A stretch of DNA of 64,000 bases from DATKDF01 sp963752045 (GTDB taxonomy: Bacteria > Acidobacteriota > Vicinamibacteria > Vicinamibacterales > SCN-69-37): the NCBI GenBank assembly GCA_963752045.1, contig CAVVWN010000005.1, positions 62,001-126,000 on the forward strand. Direction: 5' to 3'. The notes under the pieces were generated by a model, which saw only the letters and a list, made by a program, of their open reading frames with translations, ran no database searches and was not told where the DNA came from. This document shows, one piece after another, positions 33,988 to 43,855 of this stretch. Within the stretch, counting starts at the first letter, position 1. The number at the start of each line of letters is the position of its first letter. Both the position numbers and the translations under genes were made by a program.

Positions 33988-35685
33988 CGCATGCCTCCTG
34001 TCGATGCCGGGTGACCGGCCGTGCGGGTGACGGTCCAGGTGGCGAGCAGGCGGGTCCCGGGATCGATGATCATCTCGACCACGTCCTTGCCTGCCGGCAG
34101 GTCGGACCGGGCTTGTGCACGCATCGCGTCCCCGCCCGCCAGCGTGACTGTTGTCACATCGCTCGTGCTGCCGTCCGCGAACCTGAACGCCACGTCCACC
34201 TCCAGCTCGAACCGGTACGTCGGCTGGGTCTGGGTCAGATCCAGGTGCACGGTCCTTCCCTGGACCGACCATGAGGCGTCGACGTGTGGCATGCCGCCCT
34301 GGAACAGCCACTGCGTGAAGAAGCCCCCGAGCGACTGGCCGGAGGCCTCCTCGAGGTGCCGGACGAAGTCGGGAGTCCGCGCGTTCCGGTCCTTGTACTC
34401 GGCGTAGTACGACCTGACACCCGCGTTGAACGCCTCGGCGCCGATCTTCTCGCGCAACATGTGGAGGGTCCAGGCGCCCTTCTGGTACATCATCGGCCCG
34501 GAGACGTTGTTGACGTCTTCGACGAGCGGCCGGACAATCTGGAAATCGTAGTCCTTCTTGTAGAAGTCCACGACCCGGTTGCGGGCGTCCTTCAGGCCCG
34601 CGACGAAATCGTCATGCCCGTAGGCATGTTCCCGGTACAGCAGCGTGTAGTAGGTGGCGAATCCTTCACTGAGCCATACGTCGTTCCAGTCCGATTCGGT
34701 GACCGCGTTGCCGAACCACTGGTGGGCGATCTCATGGACGATCACGTGCTGCCAGCGCCTGGACCGATCGCCCGTGACCGAGGTCTCCGAATAGGCGATC
34801 GCCGACGCGGCCTCCATGCCGCCGCTCGTGGCGGTGGAGACGATGTTCGCCAGCTTCTCGTACCAGGTACGGCCCGATGAGGTTCGAGTAATAGTCCAGG
34901 ACCTTCCAGGTGGGTTCCGCGAAGTCGTGGAAACCGGCATCGCGGTCCTGGCGGGGCACCCAGGTCTGGATGGACTTGCCGTCGAATTCGCCGACGTACT
35001 GCACGGCGAAGTCCGCCACGCCCAGCATGAAGAGCCAGGGAGCGATCGGCACCGAGTTCTTCCAGTGTGACAGGGTCGTGCCATCACCCTGGCTGGTCTC
35101 TTCCACCAGCACGCCGTTCGACACCACCAGGTAGTGGGCGGGCGCAATCACGATCATCTCGCTGGTAGCCTTGTCCGAGGGATGGTCCACCGCCGGCAGC
35201 CAGTTCCGGACCCGTGACGACCAGTTGTCGCTGAAGAAGGCGCGGTCACCGTGCCTGTTGGGGCCAACCTTCAGACCTGCGGCCGGAATCCCGCTGTAGG
35301 TCACGGTGACCCTCACCCGTTCGAATGCCTGGCTCACGCGCCCCAGGTCGATGAACACCTGATCGCGCTCGTGCCGAAACGCCAGCGGCCGGCCATCCAT
35401 CGTCACGCCGTGCACCGTCATGCCCTTGCCGCCCAGCGCCTCGGACTGTTTGATCAGGTCCAGCCGCAACTCGCGCTGCCCGGCGGTCACGAACCGAGCG
35501 TCGATGGTCGCGGCGCCGGAAATACTGTCGGACTGATCCGACAGTCTCAGCTCGAACGCGTAATTGAGGATGTCAATCCCGGCGTTCTTCGGATAACTGT
35601 CCCGATAGTTTCCCGGGACCGACTGGGCCGACGCCACCTGCGCCAGCAGGAGCGTGATGACGATCGCAAGACACCTGCGCAGCAT
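33984..35685 (-). CDS. Exported M1 family metallopeptidase, one apparent frameshift
   Basis: About 567 residues. Signal peptide MLRRCLAIVITLLLAQVASA, a beta-rich N-terminal domain, then the gluzincin site HEIAHQWFGNAV with downstream Glu in LSEGFATYY. The exopeptidase GxMEN signature appears as SGGMEA, which is weaker than in aminopeptidase N. The frame changes at 34865-34866 (TAC, then C/T, GG TAC GAG); dropping one base joins the two halves cleanly. The C-terminal domain ends in a beta domain (RTVHLDLTQTQPTYRFELEV). It heads the M1-M24-SnoaL operon and has a leaderless-type promoter box. Role: peptide breakdown outside the cytoplasm. Confidence 0.88.
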
Positions 35686-35692
35686 GGTGACC

Positions 35693-35698
35693 ACTATA
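35693..35698 (-). promoter_or_regulatory. -10 box TATAGT seven bases before M1 start
   Basis: Minus-strand TATAGT followed by ggtcacc and ATG, without a ribosome site. This is the same arrangement as in front of padR. Confidence 0.55.
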
Positions 35699-35756
35699 CG
35701 GCCTGCCGAGGCCGGCCGGAACCGGGTGCGGCAGGCAAACCACGACCCTTGACGCC

Positions 35757-36191
35757 GATCGGGCCTCACCTGACGCGGATACGGGACAACCTCGCCGATT
35801 CGCCGGCACACGCGGCGGTGTTCGGGCGGATGCGCGAAGCCCTCGACGCTCACCAGCGGGAGACTCGCGACGTCGGCTTGCTGCCGGAGTACGCGCTGCA
35901 TCAAGGACCGGCACCGACGCCCTACGGTTTGCGCACGGACCGTCGCGCCTACGACTTCGAGCGCGTCTTCGCGATGGCAGCCTCGTGGCTGACGCCAATC
36001 CCGTCGAGCGAGGTGAGTTCGTTGCGCTGCTGGCGGCCTACTCACTCAACCAGGTGCCGAACCTGCCGGGCGACATCCGGGCCGAGGTGCACGCGCTGCC
36101 GGCGACACCACCCGACGATGGACGCAGGCTCCGCAGTCGAGAGGACTACCTGCCGCGCTTGAAGGCGGCCATTCAGCAGGACGTGCGCTGA
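35757..36191 (+). pseudogene. C-terminal remnant of a sulfatase-like gene
   Basis: The sequence reads TRIRDNLADSPAHAAVFGRM, REALDAHQRETRDVGLLPE and, after frame repair at 35982-35985, ADANPVERGEFVALLAAYSL. The NLADxPxHAxxxxxMRxALDxH pattern is what follows the catalytic domain in arylsulfatase-type proteins. No N-terminal catalytic part or CxPSR site is present upstream, where the M1 gene begins on the other strand. It is probably a truncated leftover; an independent small protein is less likely. Confidence 0.45.
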
Positions 36192-36362
36192 CCGTTGGTC
36201 CGGCTACCGGACGATCTCCGACGACCAGTTCGTCATGACGTGGATCCGCTGCGCATTCGAACACGTCGACCGGCGGCTCGACGGTGCGGTACCCGACCCG
36301 CACTTGCGCGTACCTCAATAGGGGTGGGTACGCACACCTGCCCGGTTTCTCAGGGGTGAGCC
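36192..36362. other. Spacer holding direct repeat copy B
   Basis: Between the sulfatase remnant and the M23 gene. A short frame (36236-36322, 28 codons, MTWIRCAFEHVDRR...) covers part of copy B and may be a fragment of a lost gene. aggggtga at 36351-36358 is the ribosome site of the M23 gene. Confidence 0.5.
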
Positions 36363-36400
36363 ATGAAACTCGGATCGTTCGTCGTGGGGACCTGCATCGC
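36251..36400 (+). repeat. Direct repeat copy B (shared with 31496-31600)
   Basis: Same order of segments as copy A, ending inside the intact M23 peptidase gene. The additional central part (about 36299-36345) is absent from copy A. Confidence 0.85.
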
Positions 36401-37076
36401 CGCGTCGGCCTTCGGTGGCGCCTGCGCCGGCGGCCTGACCGCGCCCGACGGGACCGGAGCCGTCACCACGCAGCCACAGACGCAGGCTGCGTGTCTGGAG
36501 GGCGCAACCTTCGTCGCACCGGCTGAATCTCCGTACGTCCTGCCCTGGGCTGCGGGGCAGAGCTTCGTGGTGGGACAGGGCTACTGCACGCCGCCGCCGC
36601 GGAGCCACCACTTGCGCTACGCCTACGACTTTCTGATGCCCGTCGGTACCGAGATTCGCAACGTACGAGCCGGCCTGGTCGTCGAGCTGCGCGAGCACTT
36701 CGCCGACGACGATCGGGTCGGCGGACACGAGAACATGGTGTCGTTGCGTCACGGCGACGGGACGATCTCGATCTACATGCACCTGCGACACGAGGGCGTG
36801 GCGGTGGAGATGGGCCAGCAGGTTCCACAAGGTGCTCTTCTCGGGTGGTCGGGCGCGACGGGCGACCCCGCCGGGATTCCACACCTGCATTTCCAGGTGT
36901 GCCTGCGAAGCGGCATGTGCTCCTACACGACGCAGGAGATCACGCTGCCGGTCACTTTCAGCAACGCGCAGGGGCCATCCGGGCCCACCGGCGGGCTGAT
37001 CGAAGGGGAGCGCTATGCCGCCGATCGCGGTGTCGAGCCGGGCTGCACGTCAATCGTGGACTGCGGGAACGGGTGA
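36363..37076 (+). CDS. Exported M23 (LytM-type) metallopeptidase
   Basis: 237 residues with a signal peptide and a possible lipid-attachment Cys (SAFGGAC). The LytM domain is complete: HHLRYAYDF supplies the first His and Asp, and IPHLHFQVC holds the HxH motif, with SIYMHL between. These enzymes cut cell-wall cross-bridges or act as EnvC-like activators. Extra Cys residues (GYCTPPP, VCLRSGMC, PGCTSIVDC) suggest disulfides. The stop is three bases before the ECF sigma gene, so it is likely the first gene of the sigma-kinase operon. A broken copy of its 5' end lies at 31565. Confidence 0.88.
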   Translation: MKLGSFVVGTCIAASAFGGACAGGLTAPDGTGAVTTQPQTQAACLEGATFVAPAESPYVLPWAAGQSFVVGQGYCTPPPRSHHLRYAYDFLMPVGTEIRNVRAGLVVELREHFADDDRVGGHENMVSLRHGDGTISIYMHLRHEGVAVEMGQQVPQGALLGWSGATGDPAGIPHLHFQVCLRSGMCSYTTQEITLPVTFSNAQGPSGPTGGLIEGERYAADRGVEPGCTSIVDCGNG

Positions 37077-37079
37077 CCG

Positions 37080-37730
37080 ATGTCGGCCGCCGCCGCTCAC
37101 TGTGCCAGAATGGCCGCTGACAGGAAGGCGTTCGTGCCAGCCGATCCCACCGGTCGCCTCACCGGGATCGTGGCGGCCTTCGAGGCCGATGCCACACGAG
37201 CCGGCGTCCCCGCCGACGAGCTGTTCCCGATCGTCTACGAGGAACTGCGACGGCTGGCCGGCGCGTTCATGGCGCGCGAGGCGGCCGGACACACGCTGCA
37301 ACCCACCGCCCTCGTCCACGAGGCCTACCTCAAGCTCGCCCGAGAGACCCGCGCGCGTTTTTCCGGCCGAGCCCATTTTCTTGCCGTAGGCGCCCAGGTG
37401 ATGCGCCGGTTGCTCATCGATCACGCCCGACGCCGAGGGTCGGTCAAGCGCGGTCTCGGCTGGCAGCGCGTGACCCTGGGCCGCGCGGGCGATCCGCTCA
37501 TGCCCGAAGCCATGGGGCCGGAGGAGCTGCTCGGCCTCGACGCGGCGCTCGAGCGGCTGGCCCGGCTCGACGAGCGTCAAGCCCGCATCGTCACCCTCCG
37601 GTTCTTCGGCGGACTCACGACGGCGGAAACGGCCGAGGCCGTGGGCGTCTCGACGCGCACGGTCGAGGCCGACTGGCGACACGCGCGCGCCTGGCTGCGC
37701 GTGGAGCTGTCGGGGAGCGCGGCGCCGTGA
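37080..37730 (+). CDS. ECF sigma factor (ECF43-like), paired with a kinase
   Basis: 216 residues. Region 2: FPIVYEELRRLAGAFMAREA and LQPTALVHEAYLKLA, then HFLAVGAQVMRRLLIDHARR. Region 4: VTLRFFGGLTTAETAEAVGV with VEADWRHARAWLRVEL. It is homologous to the factor at 25074. Its stop overlaps the GTG start of the kinase gene (GTGA), so the two are translated together. Control by phosphorylation is likely by analogy with sigma factors of this group that neighbour kinases; no anti-sigma gene is present. Confidence 0.9.
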   Translation: MSAAAAHCARMAADRKAFVPADPTGRLTGIVAAFEADATRAGVPADELFPIVYEELRRLAGAFMAREAAGHTLQPTALVHEAYLKLARETRARFSGRAHFLAVGAQVMRRLLIDHARRRGSVKRGLGWQRVTLGRAGDPLMPEAMGPEELLGLDAALERLARLDERQARIVTLRFFGGLTTAETAEAVGVSTRTVEADWRHARAWLRVELSGSAAP

Positions 37731-40700
37731 GTCGCAACCGCCACGCCCGAGTGAAGGCGCTGTTCCTCGCCGCGTGCGAGCGACCGGCGAGCGAGCGTCA
37801 CGCCTTCCTCGACGAGGCGTGCGCCGGCGACCTCGACCTGCGCCGCGCGGTCGACCAGCTCGTCGAAGCTGACGAGGCGGTCGGACCGCACCGTGACGAC
37901 GAACCGGACGCCATTGCGGGATACCGCCTCGTACGCAAGGTCGGCGAAGGCGGGATGGGGGAGGTCTGGGAGGCCGAGCAGCTCGAGCCCGTCCGCCGGC
38001 GCGTCGCCGTGAAGTTCCTGCGGTACGGCCTGGCCACGCGGGAGGCTGCCTTGCGGTTCGAATCCGAACGCCAGGCGATGGCGCGCATGGACCATCCCTG
38101 CATCGCCCGGGTGTTCGATGCCGGCACCACCCGGAGCGGCCGCCCGTACTTCGCCATGGAATTCGTCGAGGGCGAGCCCATCGACGCCTACTGCGCTGGA
38201 CGCGAGCTCGACGTCCGAGACCGGCTGTGGCTCTTTGCGCAGGTGTGCGACGGCGTGCAGCACGCTCACGTCAAGGGAGTCATACACCGCGACCTGAAAC
38301 CCTCGAACGTCCTCGTCACGCGGCTGGCGGACCGCGCCGTTCCGAAGATCATCGACTTCGGAGTGGCAAAGGCCCTCGACGAGCGCCTCACCGACGGCAC
38401 GCTGCTCACCGCGCACGGGCAATGGCTCGGCACGCCCGAGTACATGAGTCCGGAGCAGGCCGGGCTGTCGGCCTTCGACGTGGATGCCCGGACTGACGTG
38501 TACTCGCTCGGGTGCATTCTCTATGAGTTGCTCTGCGGAGCGCCGCCGTACGACAGCCGCGTGCTGCGCGCCGCCGGCTTGGACGAAATGCGGCGGATGA
38601 TCCGCGAAGAGGACCCACCTGCGCCGAGTGCCCGCGTCGGTGCGCGCGGCGACGTTCGGAGCACGGTTGCCGTGGGTCGGCGAACCGACAGTCGCACGCT
38701 TCGGAAGCAGCTCCGCGGTGACCTGGACTGGATCGCCATGACAGCGCTCGAGAAGGACCGGCGGCGACGCTACGGGTCACCCGCGGAGCTGGCAGCCGAC
38801 ATCCGCCGACACCTCCGGTACGAACCCGTCACGGCCGGCTCGCCGGGCCATGCCTACCGAATCGGCAAGTTCTGCCGCCGTCACCGGACCGGCGTCGTCG
38901 CCTCCGCCGTCGTGTTCCTCGCGCTCGTCGGCGGTCTGGCGGTTGCCTCGATGGGACTCGTGCAGGCGCGGGCATCCGAGCGGCTCGCCAGCCGGCAGGT
39001 CGATCTGCTCGTGGCCATGCTGAACGGGTTCGACAGCGGCGGACCCGCGTCGGCCGCAGCCAGCCCGCGCGGCCAGCTCGACGCGATGTCCGAGCGCATC
39101 GACCGGGAGCTCGTCGACCAGCCCGTGGTTCGAGCGCGGCTCAAGACGACGCTCGGGCGCGTGCGGACGAACCTCGGTCACTTCCCGGAAGCGCAGGCGC
39201 TGCTTCAGGAAGCGCTGGTACTGCGCGAAACGCATCTGGGGCCGAACGCGCCCGAGACGGCCGAGACGCTCACGGCCCTGGGCATCCTCGCCAACGAACT
39301 GGGAGAGTACCGGGCCTGCGAGCGCTACTTCAGTCGCGCACTCGAGATCGACGAGCGCGCGTTCGGCCCTGAGCATCCCGTCACGGCCACGAGCCTCACC
39401 TACCTCGCGTACGCCCGATGGCGTCTCGGGGAATTCGAGGCCGCGGCCGCAGGCTTCGATCGGTCGCTGGCGATCCGGGAGCGCACGCTCGGTCGCGACC
39501 ACGAGGCCGTGGCCGAGACGCTGTATCTGCAGGCCGTGCTTCTGGCCGACACGGGGAAGCTCGAACCGGCCGCAGCCGGGGCGAGGCGATCGCTCGACAT
39601 CCGCGAGCGAAGCCTGGGGCCGGACGGCCTCGCGACCGGCTGGTCGGCCAGCCTGCTCGGCACGATCCTGCTGGATCTCGACTCCCCGGCCGCGGCCATC
39701 CCCGTGCTCGAACGGGCGCTGTCGATCGTCGAGCGGCGCCAGGGACCGGATCACGTCGGCGTAGCCGAACCGCTCATCAGCCTGGGATGGGCGCTTCTTC
39801 GTGAAGAGGACGTCGCGGTCGCCGAAGCGCGTTTCGCCCGCGCGCTGGACGTGATTGGTCGCACGGTTGGCGACGCGCATCCCCGTGCGGCCGACGCGCT
39901 CGATGGGCTCGGGCATCTCGCGCTCACAGACGGCGATCATCGGCTCGCGCGCCGGTACTTCGAGAGGAGCCTGACGATTCGCGAGCGCGCGCTGGGCGCA
40001 GCGCATCCGCATGTGGCGAGGAGCCTGCTCGGGCTGAGCGATGCCGCCTCGGCCGAAGGCGATGCCGAAGAGGCGGCCGCGTTGCGTGAGCGGCGCGCAG
40101 CCATTCTCGGACAGAGCCGTTCGTCCGAGGCGCGACAGGTCGAGGTTGACTACGTCGTGCGGATTGTCCTGGCCGACCAGGGTCTGGTCCGCGTTCGTGC
40201 CGAGGTCTCTCGAGAGGCGGCGGGTGAGAACCGTACTCTGGAAATGCGCTTTCGAGACGTGCGCCGGGTGCCGGGTGCCGTGCGGACGTTTCGCGCCGCA
40301 GCCGACGGGCGTGCGCTGGAGGTTCAGCAGCAGGCCGAACGTGAGGATGACGTCCGCACGATCGTGCTCGATGAATCTTCCGGCGCGGTGAGGCTCGAAT
40401 ACACGCTGGACCCGACCTTCTTCCCGCCGGGATCGGGCTCGACCGACCCGGCAGACGCCCGGGCGCGCGTCGGCGAAGACTTCGCCGTCCTGAGGACGTC
40501 GCGTCTTCTGCCGGCGTTCGACGGCCATGCGTTTGCGGCCAGGGTCACGTTCGACCTGCCGGATGGCTGGATCGCGGCGACGCCATGGGTCCCGGATGGC
40601 GATGGCTTCCGGCTGTCGTCCGACGACCATGCCGCGGTCGATTACGTGGGGCTCGGACCGTTCGCGATCCGCGACGTCGTTACCGGAAACACTGCTTTCC

Positions 40701-41449
40701 GAGTCGCAGTTCCTCACGACATGGCGGGGTGGGGCGCGGCGGAAGCCGCGGCCATCGTCCGCTATTACCTGGCGCTTGCCGGCAACTCCCAGTGGCTCGC
40801 GAGCGGGCCGCGTTCGATGATCGTCGTGCCCGCCGGATTCATGCGCGGGGGAGCAGCCGGGCGTCGATCGATCGTCCAGGGACCGTCTCCGATCACGCTT
40901 GCCCACGAGGTCTTTCACTGGTGGATGCACGCCGATCTGGTTCGTCCCGAGGCCGCGTGGTTCAGCGAGGGTGTCACCAACTACTACGGCATCAAGGCGG
41001 CACGACAGGCGTCGTTGATCGCCGAGAGCGACCTGCGCGCCTGTCTCGCCGATCTTGCGGCGGAGATGACGTTCCTCGAGTCGGACGGGCCGCGAAGTCT
41101 GGCAAGCGCATCACTGGACTACGCGCGAAACAGCCGGGCCCGGCGGCTCGTCTACGCCAAAGGCACGCTCTTGGCCCTTCTCCTGGACCGGGAGCTGGCC
41201 GGGCAGGGTCACACGCTGGACGACACGATGGCCGCCATCCTGTCGGAGGATCGCCGCGGACTGACCAACGCGGACCTGCGCGCGCTCTTCGCACGGGAGT
41301 CCGGACCCCGCGCAACCGCGCTTTTCGACGCTCACGTCACGGGTGGCGGCGCGCTGCCGGATCTCGGTCTGGAATCGGGCACCGGTAGCAGCGGCTGCGC
41401 GCGATACGACGGCGCCGATCCGGGCAGCCGGCCGTCATACCGGCACTGA
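37727..41449 (+). CDS. Ser/Thr kinase - membrane helix - TPR - gluzincin metallopeptidase fusion
   Basis: 1240 residues from GTG 37727. Kinase: GEGGMGEVW (73-81), Lys96, HRDLKPSN (187-194), DFG (210-212), SPE (241-243). Membrane helix about 389-410 (VVASAVVFLALVGGLAVASM). TPR array about 470-810 (LGPNAPETAETLTALGILAN and repeats). Then a beta-rich domain (about 815-1040) and a zinc peptidase-like domain with HEVFH at 1060-1064 and a third ligand Glu1081 in WFSEGVTNYY. This resembles the M1/M61 arrangement, though the 16-residue gap is shorter than the usual 18. All kinase and zinc residues are kept. The predicted topology puts the kinase inside and the peptidase outside. It is the distal gene of the M23-sigma unit. 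I know of no characterised protein with this order. Confidence 0.88.
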   Translation: MSRNRHARVKALFLAACERPASERHAFLDEACAGDLDLRRAVDQLVEADEAVGPHRDDEPDAIAGYRLVRKVGEGGMGEVWEAEQLEPVRRRVAVKFLRYGLATREAALRFESERQAMARMDHPCIARVFDAGTTRSGRPYFAMEFVEGEPIDAYCAGRELDVRDRLWLFAQVCDGVQHAHVKGVIHRDLKPSNVLVTRLADRAVPKIIDFGVAKALDERLTDGTLLTAHGQWLGTPEYMSPEQAGLSAFDVDARTDVYSLGCILYELLCGAPPYDSRVLRAAGLDEMRRMIREEDPPAPSARVGARGDVRSTVAVGRRTDSRTLRKQLRGDLDWIAMTALEKDRRRRYGSPAELAADIRRHLRYEPVTAGSPGHAYRIGKFCRRHRTGVVASAVVFLALVGGLAVASMGLVQARASERLASRQVDLLVAMLNGFDSGGPASAAASPRGQLDAMSERIDRELVDQPVVRARLKTTLGRVRTNLGHFPEAQALLQEALVLRETHLGPNAPETAETLTALGILANELGEYRACERYFSRALEIDERAFGPEHPVTATSLTYLAYARWRLGEFEAAAAGFDRSLAIRERTLGRDHEAVAETLYLQAVLLADTGKLEPAAAGARRSLDIRERSLGPDGLATGWSASLLGTILLDLDSPAAAIPVLERALSIVERRQGPDHVGVAEPLISLGWALLREEDVAVAEARFARALDVIGRTVGDAHPRAADALDGLGHLALTDGDHRLARRYFERSLTIRERALGAAHPHVARSLLGLSDAASAEGDAEEAAALRERRAAILGQSRSSEARQVEVDYVVRIVLADQGLVRVRAEVSREAAGENRTLEMRFRDVRRVPGAVRTFRAAADGRALEVQQQAEREDDVRTIVLDESSGAVRLEYTLDPTFFPPGSGSTDPADARARVGEDFAVLRTSRLLPAFDGHAFAARVTFDLPDGWIAATPWVPDGDGFRLSSDDHAAVDYVGLGPFAIRDVVTGNTAFRVAVPHDMAGWGAAEAAAIVRYYLALAGNSQWLASGPRSMIVVPAGFMRGGAAGRRSIVQGPSPITLAHEVFHWWMHADLVRPEAAWFSEGVTNYYGIKAARQASLIAESDLRACLADLAAEMTFLESDGPRSLASASLDYARNSRARRLVYAKGTLLALLLDRELAGQGHTLDDTMAAILSEDRRGLTNADLRALFARESGPRATALFDAHVTGGGALPDLGLESGTGSSGCARYDGADPGSRPSYRH

Positions 41450-41583
41450 TGCCCGCTCTCCGAGGCCGGACCTGACGGGTTTCACACCTCGAATCCGCAG
41501 CGGCGCATCAGCGCGCCGAGCCGCGAGAGGGACCCGCACGTCGGCCGGCGTACCCGGGGACCGGCCGACCGCGCTGGATCGGA

Positions 41584-43126
41584 CTACCGCACGACCTCGA
41601 AATCGCCGGGCTTCCAGGTCTTGTCGAACCAGGGCTCGAGCGGACCGTACAGCCGCAGCAGGACGTTGTAGCTCTTGCCCGGCATGGTCTGGATCCAGTT
41701 GCCCTCGTGGCCCGCGGGGGCCTCCGGTCCGAACCACATCGGTGAAGGAGCCGTCGCTGTTGGGCTGTACCGACGGGTTGTTGCTGTCGAGGCCGGCCAG
41801 CTTCTGGTCGGTTTCCAGCATGGATCGGTGCTGCCCCGAGTAGACCATGAACGACCAGAAGTTGTTCACGGGTACCGGGCCGGGCAGCGTGACCGAGTAG
41901 GTCTTGCCTCCATCGAGGTAGTTGCCCTCCGCGTCCTGCGCAGCGAACCCATAGACCGAGCCAGTGCCCACCTGTGGCGCGGCCATGGCCGGCGTGATGC
42001 CCGTCGCGAGGTAATGGAAGAAGATGCGGTCGTCGAGCACACGCTCGCCGTCGTCGAGGAACTCGTGGCTCCCGCCGGCGAAGGGCGACGACCACTTGCG
42101 GTCGGGATAGATGTACACGCTCTCTTTGCGTGGCGAAAACGTGAGCGCGCGGGCCGTGGCATTACCAACCGCGACCGCTTCGGTCAGGATCGTCCGCATC
42201 CGGGCGTCGGGACTGAAGGGCTGGCCCTTCTTGATGCCGATCGCCGCGAACAACCCGACGAGCTCCGGATCGAACGCGTCGGCGGGCTCGTGCTGAATCA
42301 CGGCGTTGAGCTCCTCGAAGAACTCGAAGTTGTTCGCATGGATGGTGTTGAACTGCTTGCCCGACAGATTGACGAACCGTTGCTCAGGCGGACTCGCCGC
42401 CTGCGCCAGCGGATACATGCGGAACCCCGCCTTGAGCGCGCCGACGGTTCGGGCGAAGTCGCCATCGGCGACGAAGGCGCGAAAGAACATCAGATTGCGA
42501 TAGGTCGGCGTGCGCGCGACGAAATACCCCTCGGGGATCGGGCCGTCGTAGTCCCGGTGCACGAAAAGGTACTTCCCGCCCTGGCCCTTGTCAGGACCGG
42601 TCACGCCGATATCGACCACCCAGCGGAAATAGGCGTCGTCGACGGGCCCAAGCACGCCCGGCGGGACCTCGGCGACGACCGGCCCGTCTCTGACGTCGAC
42701 TTCCGTCATGTTGTAGATCGTGGTCGAGTTTGCCGTCAGGAAGAGCGAGCGGGCATCCATCAGGTCCTCGAAGATGCCGAGGTCGCCCGGCTCGAGGCCG
42801 GCTTTCTTGAGGCCTTCGAGCCCCGCGTAGACGGATGCCGCGGGTATGCCATTGAGGAAGGCCTCCGCGCCCCGCGAGAAGTCGAGGAAGTCGTAGACCT
42901 TCTCCACGGTGGCCTGGCTGGGCATGCCGTCGAAGAACTCGAGGTCGCCCAGCCGTTCGGTGGACACACGGTCAGGCGTCGTGACGGATTCCGGCACGAC
43001 GGCCGCGAACGTCGGTTGGCCCGTCGGTACACGCGTTTCACTCCCGCAGGCCGACAGCGCGGTCACTGCCAGAACGGCCACGCCGAGCCGGCGCGGAATA
43101 CCGCCCAATATCACCAGGTTCTTCAC
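41584..43126 (-). CDS. DUF1254/DUF1214 lipoprotein, one apparent frameshift
   Basis: About 514 residues from GTG 43126 (ribosome site aggag six bases upstream). Lipoprotein signal with LSAC. The N-terminal DUF1254 region contains YDFLDFSRGAEAFLNGIPAA and NSTTIYNMTEVDV. The C-terminal DUF1214 region has VPVNNFWSFMVYSGQHRSML, SNNPSVQPNSDGSFT and, after repair at 41737-41738 (GA, then T/G, TGG), WFGPEAPAGHEGNWIQT and PGDFEVVR. Without repair the frame would run on to 41435. These proteins are widespread and exported; the function is unknown. Confidence 0.85.
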
Positions 43127-43292
43127 GTTCTCTCCTTTTGGAATCCCGCACACGCGACTCGCAGGCGAGTAGGAGGCAACCCGAGTCACGCCCGGTCGCC
43201 TCTCGAGGCTTCGACAGGTATCAGCTTACCGCTTACTGCCTGCTGAGCGGGCGGCGACGGGTGGAACGCCCCTCAGGGCGCTCTTCTACGAC

Positions 43293-43740
43293 CTACGACA
43301 AGGAGGCGAGCGGTCGTGTGCGGCGCGCGATTTCCGACCGCACGATGGTCCTGCCGATCGGGCGCCATGGCGATTCCCGCGAACTTGAGGTGCTGGAAGG
43401 CGAACGGGATGCCGATGATCGTGAGGACACACGCAAGCGCGGACAGGATGTGCAGGACCGCCAGCCACCAGCCGGCGAGCACGAACCAGATCACGTTGCC
43501 GACCGTCCCCGCATGGCCGGTTCCGATGTCCTCGCGGCCGTAGAGATCGTCGCGGCGGACGGCTTCACGCCCGAACGGCCAGAAGTGGAATCGTCCCAGC
43601 ACGAAGCAGGCCCTGCCCCACGGAATGCCCACGAGCGACATGTACGCCAGCAGGCCCACCAGCCACCAGGCGAGGCCCGTCACGAGACCGCCGAGAAGCA
43701 GCCAGATGATGTTGCCGAGGAGGTTGAGAAGATTGCGCAT
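43293..43740 (-). CDS. YccF family membrane protein, one apparent frameshift
   Basis: About 148 residues. Two YccF domains give four hydrophobic helices: LLNLLGNIIWLLLGGLVTGL and LVGLLAYMSLVGIPWGRACF, then VGNVIWFVLAGWWLAVLHIL and LACVLTIIGIPFAFQHLK. A base pair at 43359-43360 (CC, then C/G, ATC) shifts the last part. The repaired end IGRTIVRSEIARR matches what YccF proteins normally have, while the unrepaired frame gives an unrelated basic tail. Function unknown; inner membrane. Confidence 0.85.
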
Positions 43741-43855
43741 CCCGGGTGCCCACGCGCCGGTGCCGCCCGACTACTGATTTGACGGGCCTCTGCCCGAAGT
43801 GGTTCTCTGCGGGCGACGTCCGCCGCTGCTCGCAAACCGCGCCCGCGGGTGTCGT

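Noticed and set aside
41435..41583. C-terminal extension of the DUF1254 protein to 41435
   Set aside because: After repair at 41737-41738 the family-typical ending stops at 41584; the extension is Arg-rich and unlike the family.
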